Assembly: GCA_019637445.1 (NCBI GenBank)
Contig: JAHBVS010000001.1
Span: 1,833,586-1,897,585, forward strand
Direction: 5' to 3'
DNA: 64,000 nt
Origin: Gemmatimonadaceae bacterium
GTDB lineage: Bacteria > Gemmatimonadota > Gemmatimonadetes > Gemmatimonadales > Gemmatimonadaceae
The notes under the pieces are model-generated. The model saw nothing but the letters and a program-made list of their open reading frames with translations. It did not search any database and was not told where the DNA came from. Made by a program: the position numbers and the translations under genes. The stretch's first letter is position 1. Every line of letters starts with the position of its first letter. Below are positions 58,061-64,000 of this stretch, in pieces.

Positions 58061-58981
58061 CTATGCGTGCAGCGTCGCCGCGCGCAGCGGCGCGGCGTAG
58101 TGGGGATCCACGGGGGAGAACAGCGAGGGGTTGAACAGTCGCGCCATCACCTCGATGCCGTCGATCACGCGCGGGCCGGGCCGGCTGACCAACGCGTTGG
58201 CATCGAGCGCGAACACCAGGCGCTCGCGCGACCAGGCCCATTCGGGCAGGGCCAGCAGGCGCTGCGCCTCGTCGAGTGAGGATTGCAGGTCGTAGCCGCA
58301 GGGCGCGATGAGCAGGATCTCGGGATCAGCGTCACGCAGCTGCTGCAGCGTGAACGTGCGCGAGTGTTCGCCCGCGGTGGCGAGCACGTCGATGCCCCCG
58401 GCGCGCCGAACCATCTCTGGTACCCAGTGGCCCGCTGCAAAGATTGGATCGCCCCATTCGATGACGGCCACGCGCGGCCGCGGGGCCTTCGCCGCCTTGA
58501 GCGTCTCGTGTACTAGGCGCATCCGTGCCCGCGCTCCCGCGAGCAGTTCCTCGGCCTCGTCCTGCGCGCCCAGGGCCTCCGCCGCGCGCGCGATGTCGTC
58601 GAGCACGCCGTCCAGTGTCGTGGCGCTCAGCGACACGACGCTCGGCGAGGGATCGAGCCGCGCCGCCAGCGCGCGCACGTCGGTCTCCACCACTGCACAC
58701 ACATCACAGAGCGCTTGCGTGAGAATCAGGTCAGGACGCAGGTCGCGAATGCGGTCCTCGAGCAGCTGGTAGAGCGGCGCGCCCCCGTCCATCAAGGCAC
58801 GCACCTGCCGGTCGATCTCGTCGGGCGCCGCGTTCGCATCCACCGACGTTGTCGTCACGCGTACGCGCGAATCCACGACGGCCGGATAGTCGCAGCAGTG
58901 CGTCACCCCAACCAGCGATTCCATTGCGCCGAGCGCGGCCACGATCTCCGTCGCGCTCGGCAACAGCGACACCACGCGCAT
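58061..58981 (-). CDS. BtuF-like (cobalamin-type) substrate-binding protein lacking a signal peptide
   Basis: 306 residues. It starts directly with the fold (MRVVSLLPSATEIVAALGAM), then VGVTHCCDYP, LRPDLILTQALCDVCAV, VIEWGDPIFAAGHWVPEMVR and GEHSRTFTLQQLRDADPEIL, all typical of the BtuF/TroA-like cobalamin or haem-binding family. Usual members carry an N-terminal signal or lipobox; none is present and no upstream in-frame start would provide one. No permease or ATPase is adjacent. It may be a cytoplasmic binder of corrinoid or another metal cofactor. Its ATG overlaps the stop of the upstream membrane-protein gene by one base (TGATG). Confidence 0.88.
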   Translation of the reverse strand: MRVVSLLPSATEIVAALGAMESLVGVTHCCDYPAVVDSRVRVTTTSVDANAAPDEIDRQVRALMDGGAPLYQLLEDRIRDLRPDLILTQALCDVCAVVETDVRALAARLDPSPSVVSLSATTLDGVLDDIARAAEALGAQDEAEELLAGARARMRLVHETLKAAKAPRPRVAVIEWGDPIFAAGHWVPEMVRRAGGIDVLATAGEHSRTFTLQQLRDADPEILLIAPCGYDLQSSLDEAQRLLALPEWAWSRERLVFALDANALVSRPGPRVIDGIEVMARLFNPSLFSPVDPHYAAPLRAATLHA

Positions 58982-59358
58982 CAGCGTCGCACTTGGGGAA
59001 CGGGCAGCATCAGCAGGGCGAACACGAAGGCCAGCATGCCCAGCGCGAGCATCGACACCGGACCGCCCGCGTAGTGCAGCACGATGCCGAACAACGCCAC
59101 GCCTTCACCGAAGGACCAACCGATCAGCGTCAGCAGGCCCTTCTGCGCCGGCGCGGCGACCTCGACCTTGGGCCGCAGGAACATCGCCGAGAGCACCGAG
59201 GCACCGATCAGCACCCACAGTACGTAGCGCAGGGAATCGATGGGCAGCACGATGGAGTTCGCTGTCCCCGTACCTCGCTGGTAGAGGGCGATGGCGGCGA
59301 AGGTAAAGACGCCGGCGACCAGTCCGACGCGTACGATGAAGAGTTGCTTGCTGGGCAT
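58981..59358 (-). CDS. Small four-helix membrane protein, unknown
   Basis: 125 residues with four hydrophobic segments (about 8-27, 45-62, 72-92 and 98-117). It starts MPSKQLFIVRVGLVAGVFTF and ends MLAFVFALLMLPVPQVRR. No conserved motif was recognised. It is three bases after the YtcJ stop and one base overlaps the BtuF-like start, so it belongs to the operon. Possible roles include anchoring or transport for the soluble enzymes, but nothing in the sequence proves this. Confidence 0.75.
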   Translation of the reverse strand: MPSKQLFIVRVGLVAGVFTFAAIALYQRGTGTANSIVLPIDSLRYVLWVLIGASVLSAMFLRPKVEVAAPAQKGLLTLIGWSFGEGVALFGIVLHYAGGPVSMLALGMLAFVFALLMLPVPQVRR

Positions 59359-59361
59359 CGC

Positions 59362-61044
59362 CTACCTCCGTTCGTAGACCATCGCGCCGCCGACCCAGGT
59401 GGACAGCACGTGGGTCTGCAGGATCATCTCGGTGGGCACGCGCATGATGTCCTGGTCGAGCACGACGAAGTCGGCGCGCTTGCCGGGCGTCAGCGATCCG
59501 AGCTCCGCTTCCTGAAACGCGGCGTAGGCCGGCCACAGGCTCATCGAGAGCAGCGCTTCCTCGCGCGTCATGCGCTGCTCCGGGAACCAACCACCCGCCG
59601 GCCATCCCGCGGCGTCCTGCCGCGCGACGGAGGCGTTGAAGGAGATCAGCGGGTTCACGTACTCCACCGGGAAGTCCGAGCCGTTGGGGATGACGACGTT
59701 CGTCGCGAGCAGCGAGCGCCAGGCGTAGGCACCGCGCAGGCGCGTCTCCCCCAGGCGCGTGCCGGCCCAGTACATATCGCTGGTCTGATGCGACGCCTGC
59801 ATCGAGGGGATGACGCCCAGCTTGGCGAAGCGCGGGATGTCGTCGGAGTGCAGGATCTGCGCGTGCTCCACGCGGAAGCGATGGTCGGCCGTTGGGCGTG
59901 CCGCCAGCGCGGCCTCGTAGGCGTCGAGCACCAAGCGATTCCCGCGGTCGCCGATCGCGTGGGTGTTCACCTGGAAGCCCGCGGCAAGCGCGCGGCCTGA
60001 CACCTCCTGGATATGCTCGGTGCGCGAGACCAACAGGCCGTTGGTGCGTGGGTCGTCGCTGTAGGGCTCGAGCAGCGCCGCGCCGCGCGAGCCGAGCGCG
60101 CCGTCCTGATACAGCTTGACGCTCCGCACCCAGAGCATGCCGTTGTGGCCGGCGACCATCGGGCCGCGGCGGAACCAGGCCTCGATGGTCGGCGCGTGGT
60201 CGGAGATCATCGCGTAGAGGCGGATGTTGAGCGCGCCCTCGCGACCCAGCTCCTCGTAGGCCGCCAGCACGCCGGCCGAGGCGCCGGCGTCGTGCACACC
60301 GGTGAGGCCCCAGCGATGCATCTCGGCGATCGCCGCGCGGACATTCTCCTTCACCTGCGCCGGCGTCGCGGCGGGAATGACGCGGCGGATGAGTCCCTGC
60401 GCGTTGTCGATCAGCACGCCCGTGGGTGCACCGCGCTCATCCTTGATGATCTCGCCACCCGTCGGGCTGGCCGTGCTCGACGTGAGGTTGGCGAGCCGCA
60501 TCGCGGCGGCGTTCGCGAGGCCGGCGTGTCCGTCCACGCGCGTCAGCATCACCGGATGGTCGGGCACGGCGCGCGTAAGCGCCTCGTGCAGGGGCCAGCG
60601 CGTGTCGCCCCAGTCGTTCTGGTCCCAACCGCGTCCGAGGATCCACTCACCCTTGGGCGTCGTCCGCGCGCGGTCCACCACGCGCGCGATGACTTCTTCG
60701 TACGAGCGCGTCTCCATCAGGTCCACGTTGCGCAGGCGTTCGCCGAGCCCGGCGACGTGCGCGTGGGCGTCGGTCATCCCGGGGATCACCGTGCGACCGC
60801 CGAGGTCGATGGTCCGGGTGCTGGCGCCGGTCAGCGCCTTGGCGCCGGCGGCGTTGCCGGCAAACACCACGCGGCCGCCCCGAACTGCGATGGCGTCCAC
60901 CACCGGTCGCGACTGGTCGGCCGTGTAGATGCGGGCGTTGGTGATGACGAGGTCGGCCGGGGCGTTCGCGGCCGACGGTGCCTGCGCGAGCAGCGTGAGC
61001 GGGGCGAACGCGAGCGCGGCGCGACAGATGGAAATGCGTGTCAT
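59362..61044 (-). CDS. Secreted YtcJ-like metal-dependent amidohydrolase
   Basis: 560 residues from the ATG at 61044 with a signal peptide (ALAFAPLTLLAQAPSAANA). HxH in VIPGMTDAHAHVAGLG, then the long YtcJ body: LGRGWDQNDWGDTRWP, LTRVDGHAGLANAAAM, VKLYQDGALGSRGAALLEPY, NTHAIGDRGNRLVLDAYE, RVEHAQILHSDDIPRF and NGSDFPVEYVNPL. These are the metal and substrate positions of the family, whose natural substrates are mostly unknown (N-formyl or N-acyl amides). It heads the operon with the small membrane protein, the BtuF-like protein and the M42 peptidase. In the 201-bp gap to the divergent oxidase gene only a TACGCT box was seen. Confidence 0.92.
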   Translation of the reverse strand: MTRISICRAALAFAPLTLLAQAPSAANAPADLVITNARIYTADQSRPVVDAIAVRGGRVVFAGNAAGAKALTGASTRTIDLGGRTVIPGMTDAHAHVAGLGERLRNVDLMETRSYEEVIARVVDRARTTPKGEWILGRGWDQNDWGDTRWPLHEALTRAVPDHPVMLTRVDGHAGLANAAAMRLANLTSSTASPTGGEIIKDERGAPTGVLIDNAQGLIRRVIPAATPAQVKENVRAAIAEMHRWGLTGVHDAGASAGVLAAYEELGREGALNIRLYAMISDHAPTIEAWFRRGPMVAGHNGMLWVRSVKLYQDGALGSRGAALLEPYSDDPRTNGLLVSRTEHIQEVSGRALAAGFQVNTHAIGDRGNRLVLDAYEAALAARPTADHRFRVEHAQILHSDDIPRFAKLGVIPSMQASHQTSDMYWAGTRLGETRLRGAYAWRSLLATNVVIPNGSDFPVEYVNPLISFNASVARQDAAGWPAGGWFPEQRMTREEALLSMSLWPAYAAFQEAELGSLTPGKRADFVVLDQDIMRVPTEMILQTHVLSTWVGGAMVYERR

Positions 61045-61245
61045 GGATTCGATTGGGGAGCGTGGCGCGGATGACAACCCGATGAGTTTCGCTGGAATGA
61101 CGGGACGGCGCCAGTTGCAGCGTATTGTCATCGCCGCTGGACGTGGCCTGCCGCGGCCGGGGACCGCTGCGGCGCGTCCCGCCCTAGCGCCTGTGTTCGC
61201 CCGGCGCTTCTCTTGGCGTATGGCAGACTGCCCCACATCGCCGCC

Positions 61246-62370
61246 GTGAGCGCCCGTCGCATCGTCGTCGCCGGACTCGGCGCGGCCGGGGCTGCCGCCG
61301 CGTGGCGGCTCGCCCGTCAGGGCCACCACGTGATTGGATTGGACCGTTGGCGGCCGCCGCATTCGAACGGTTCGTCCCACGGCGACACGCGCGTCACGCG
61401 CGCGACCGCGTGGGAAGGCGCCGCCTACGTGCCGCTGGCCGCACGGGCACACGAGCTCTGGGACGAACTCGAGTCGGTTTCCTCCCGGAAGATTCGCCAG
61501 CGATGCGGGGCGCTCTTCATCGGCGAAGCGCAGGAAGAGATCGTGGCCGAAACCCTGCGTTCGGCCGCTGACTCCGATGTGCCGGTTGTGGAAGTCGATG
61601 CCTCGAGCGCCGCTTCGCGCGCACCCGGACTGCGATTGTCACCGCGCAGTGTCGTTGTGGAGGATCCGGGCGCCGGCGTGCTCCTGCTGGACGACGCGCT
61701 GTCCGCGATGCTCAGCACCGCAGCTGCGGCCGGCGCAGACCTGCGTTTCGATGAACCGCTACTTTCGTGGGATGCGCGCGACTCGGGAGTCGCAGTGCGG
61801 ACCGTGCGCGGCGAGCTCGAGGCCGATGCCTTGATTCTCGCACTCGGCGCGTGGATGCCGCCGATGCTGGCCCCGCTCGGCCTGCGGCTCGAGATCGAAC
61901 GGCAGACGATGCATTGGTTCGAGTCCGCTAGCGAGGAGGACGAGCAGCGTCCGGTCCTGATCGTCACCGACGGCAACGACCACGCCACCGTGATCTTTCC
62001 CGCGCGGAACGGACTCGTGAAGGTTGCCGGTCACGGAAGCCCGGATCGTGTCGCGCGTCCCGAGGACGTGGACCGCGAGATCCACGCGGCCGACATCGCT
62101 GCGGTGCAGGAGACACTCGACCGATGGCTCCCGGGGCGCCACGGCGCGCATCGCGAAGCCAAGACCTGTCTCTACACACGCACGCCGAGTGGCCACTTCA
62201 TCGTGGATCGGCATCCTGAGCACGCGCAGGTGGTGCTGGCCAGTCCCTGCAACGGTTTCGGATTCAAGTTCGCACCCGCGCTTGGGGAGCTCGTCGCCGC
62301 GATGGTCGACGGCGACGAGTCCCCGCTGCACTGGCCGGGTTGGCGGCTCGCTAGCGCTGCTTCGAGCTGA
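61246..62370 (+). CDS. DAO-type FAD-dependent amine oxidoreductase (sarcosine / N-methyl-amino-acid oxidase-like)
   Basis: 374 residues from the GTG at 61246; a TTG at 61213 is an alternative but gives a poor N-terminus. The FAD dinucleotide fold is RIVVAGLGAAGAAAAWRLAR. SHGDTRVTRATAWEG and LILALGAWMPPML follow. KTCLYTRTPSGHFIVDRHP holds a Cys at the place of the covalent FAD attachment in monomeric sarcosine oxidase and SolA. SPCNGFGFKFAPALGE is the closing motif. It would oxidise an N-methyl or secondary amine to produce H2O2. It overlaps the M61 gene tail-to-tail by 20 bp. Confidence 0.92.
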   Translation: MSARRIVVAGLGAAGAAAAWRLARQGHHVIGLDRWRPPHSNGSSHGDTRVTRATAWEGAAYVPLAARAHELWDELESVSSRKIRQRCGALFIGEAQEEIVAETLRSAADSDVPVVEVDASSAASRAPGLRLSPRSVVVEDPGAGVLLLDDALSAMLSTAAAAGADLRFDEPLLSWDARDSGVAVRTVRGELEADALILALGAWMPPMLAPLGLRLEIERQTMHWFESASEEDEQRPVLIVTDGNDHATVIFPARNGLVKVAGHGSPDRVARPEDVDREIHAADIAAVQETLDRWLPGRHGAHREAKTCLYTRTPSGHFIVDRHPEHAQVVLASPCNGFGFKFAPALGELVAAMVDGDESPLHWPGWRLASAASS

Positions 62371-64000
62371 GCCAGGCTTCGCGGAAGGCGCGCTGCGCCG
62401 CGGATGGCGCGGTGCCCGTCTCCTCGATCGGCAAGACCTCGAGTCGCGGGTTGGACTGCAGCGTGAGCTGGCCGCTGCGATCCCCGCCCCGCGACCGCCA
62501 GCTCACCACGATGACATCGCCGGGACGATGTGACGCAAGCACGGCGTTCACGTCGGCCGTGGACCCGATCCCTCGGCCGTCCATCGACAGCAGCCGGTCA
62601 CCCGCGTCCAGTCCGAGTGCGTACATCGGCGTCCCAAAGGTGGTAGGGCCAGCCACGACGACCTCACCCTCGAATCCCGAGAGCCGGGTGTCGCCCATCC
62701 ACGCCTGCTGCGCTTGTGCCGGTCGCAGCACGAAGCCTGCTGCTGCGAGCAGGCGCGGGTAGTCGGGCAGTTCACTGCCGCGCACATACCGGTCGAAGAA
62801 GTCCTTTGCGAACGCCGCGTCGCCGCTGACCTCGGCGAGCGCGGCCTCGACGTCCGCCACGGTGTAGCCGCGGACGGGCGCCAGCGACGACGTCTGCGGC
62901 CCGAAGCGCCGCCACATCGTGCGCATCACGTCATCCAGCGTGCGCGCCGGCGTGCGCGCGCGCAGGGTCAGGTCCAGCGCCAGCCCGATCGCCTCGCCGT
63001 ACGTGTAGTACGAGATGAACATGTTGGCGCGGTTGTTCGGGTCGATGCTCGTCGCCGCATCCACGAACGGCGCCTGCTGGCTCATGCCCACGGGGCCGAA
63101 GAAGCGCCGCCCTGGGTGCTGCGAGACGGTGTTGATGGCGCCGGAGATGCGCTGCGCGTACTGCGGCGTGTCCATGATGCCCGCCCGGCGGATCACCAGC
63201 GGCCCGTAGTAGTTCGTGAAACCCTCGGCGAACCACAGCTCGCCGCTCATGTTGGCATCGCTGAAGTCGAAGGGCTCCAGCGCCGCGGGCCGGATGCGCT
63301 CGACATTCCACGCGTGGAAGAACTCGTGGCTCACGGTGCCGAGCAATCCTGCCGCCGAGCGTGCGAGCGAATTGCCCGAGGTCAGCGACGTCGAGTTGCG
63401 ATGCTCCATCCCGTCGCCGGAGCAGTTGGGACGGTAGCAGGCGATGAACGTGTACGTGCCGTAGTCGAAGCGCGGCAACTCACCGAACACGGCGGTCATC
63501 TCGTCCACCACGCGCTTGGTCAGGTCGGCAAAGTTCGCGGCCTCGTCAGCGGTGCCCAGGTGGTTCAGTGCCAGTCGGATCGTCTGCTGGCGTTGACCGC
63601 TGCCCACCTGCCACTCCCGGATGTCGAGTCGGCCGAGGTGCGTCGGCGAGTCCATCAGGTACTGCAGGTGCGGGGCGCGGAACGTGTAGCGATCCGTCGT
63701 TGGGGCCAGCTGTGTCGCGACGCGCCACGAGCTGTCGGGCGGCACGAAGGTGACGATGATGCCGCGGTTGGCCAACGCCGGCGCGTAGGCCAGCGTGGCC
63801 GGGATGTTGAGGTGCGCGCGTGACTCATCCACCCCCGCGTAGGTGCCGTCCGCGCGGTCGGCAAAGAGCGTGTAGGCCACATCCACGCGGCCGCGATGCC
63901 CCCGCACCTCCCAGACGTTTGGCCGGACGCGCTGCACCTCGAGCGCACGTCCCGCGCCGTCTGTGGCACGGAACGCGTAGACGTTCTTGGAAAAGTCGTG
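62351..64000 (-). CDS. M61-family glycyl aminopeptidase with PDZ domain, N-terminus beyond the window
   Basis: 549 residues are visible and the frame stays open to base 64000, so the N-terminus is missing (the first codons read HDFSKNVYAFRATDGAGRAL, not a start). The gluzincin site is VSHEFFHAWNVERIRP (HExxH) with the third ligand Glu in LWFAEGFTNYYGPL. A C-terminal PDZ domain (FGTPMYALGLDAGDRLLSMD then GRGIGSTADVNAVL) follows. Such enzymes remove N-terminal Gly or Ala and are usually periplasmic; the signal peptide would lie outside the window. A DUF-like N-terminal beta domain is partly present. Confidence 0.93.
   Translation of the reverse strand, partial: HDFSKNVYAFRATDGAGRALEVQRVRPNVWEVRGHRGRVDVAYTLFADRADGTYAGVDESRAHLNIPATLAYAPALANRGIIVTFVPPDSSWRVATQLAPTTDRYTFRAPHLQYLMDSPTHLGRLDIREWQVGSGQRQQTIRLALNHLGTADEAANFADLTKRVVDEMTAVFGELPRFDYGTYTFIACYRPNCSGDGMEHRNSTSLTSGNSLARSAAGLLGTVSHEFFHAWNVERIRPAALEPFDFSDANMSGELWFAEGFTNYYGPLVIRRAGIMDTPQYAQRISGAINTVSQHPGRRFFGPVGMSQQAPFVDAATSIDPNNRANMFISYYTYGEAIGLALDLTLRARTPARTLDDVMRTMWRRFGPQTSSLAPVRGYTVADVEAALAEVSGDAAFAKDFFDRYVRGSELPDYPRLLAAAGFVLRPAQAQQAWMGDTRLSGFEGEVVVAGPTTFGTPMYALGLDAGDRLLSMDGRGIGSTADVNAVLASHRPGDVIVVSWRSRGGDRSGQLTLQSNPRLEVLPIEETGTAPSAAQRAFREAWLSSKQR

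Noticed and set aside
61213-61245. TTG start of the DAO-type oxidoreductase
   Set aside because: The extra 11 residues have no family similarity; the GTG at 61246 begins directly at the FAD-binding strand.
1-64000. tRNA, rRNA, riboswitches, insertion sequences or prophage genes
   Set aside because: None was recognised by reading; short tRNAs could be missed and need a covariance-model scan to exclude.

Overview
The window is high-GC (about two thirds G+C by eye), gene-dense bacterial chromosome. The likely source is Gemmatimonadota or a close relative. This rests on the mix of genes: an ADOP-type duplicated ABC permease, several secreted M14 peptidases, a secreted Asp-box (BNR) propeller, a UPF0182 protein, YtcJ-like and imidazolonepropionase-like secreted amidohydrolases, and many exported proteins whose signal peptide ends near AQ. 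This is inference from gene content only; there is no rRNA or other marker to fix it. No rRNA, tRNA, CRISPR array, transposase, phage gene or origin was recognised by eye.

Layout. 0-4 kb: the end of an asparaginase-like gene, a chemoreceptor without a periplasmic sensor, and leuS. 4-8 kb: two co-transcribed M14 peptidase paralogues, the second having lost every catalytic position. 8-11 kb: an operon of two intramembrane proteases (site-2 protease, then rhomboid), divergent from a beta-lactamase-fold lipoprotein. 11-19 kb: DEAD-box helicase plus HD hydrolase, an ADOP permease, and DinB plus a UPF0182 membrane protein. 19-28.8 kb: a secreted BNR protein, a tandem-PDZ protein, an M14 peptidase fused to an amidotransferase-like domain, and Kup. 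28.9-34.5 kb: a minus-strand operon running from an ECF sigma factor through a membrane anti-sigma, a Spy-like protein, a TolC-like protein and a MacA-like adaptor to a MacB-type permease that has no ATPase. 34.6-37.6 kb: an HD protein, a secreted helical protein and an S41 peptidase. 37.8-46 kb: a complete cbb3 oxidase cluster with a CcoN-CcoO fusion and a single-haem CcoP, followed by the assembly and copper-supply genes ccoG, ccoH, a SafE/UreH-like gene, ccoI and ccoS, nearly all with 4-bp start/stop overlaps. 46-48 kb: an unusual TPC-motif P1B ATPase preceded by an unlisted 53-residue membrane protein. 48-55 kb: cyclophilin, TonB-C lipoprotein, Nth, a PolX with a degraded polymerase site, and an HDAC / prolyl-aminopeptidase / unknown operon. 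55-64 kb: a secreted amidohydrolase, a HEAT protein, an operon of YtcJ amidohydrolase, small membrane protein, BtuF-like protein and M42 aminopeptidase, a DAO-type flavoenzyme, and a truncated M61 peptidase.

Themes. The dominant function is peptide turnover (three M14, plus S41, M42, M61, S33, rhomboid and S2P), with envelope efflux and stress control and micro-aerobic respiration. The most unusual signals outside genes are three copies of a CACAGAG-armed inverted repeat near gene ends, and TANNNT boxes five or six bases before several start codons, which suggest leaderless transcripts. Nothing here is clearly a new defence or biosynthetic system. The best candidates for undescribed biology are the active/dead M14 pair, the S2P-rhomboid operon, the P1B ATPase with its small membrane partner, and the repeat family.
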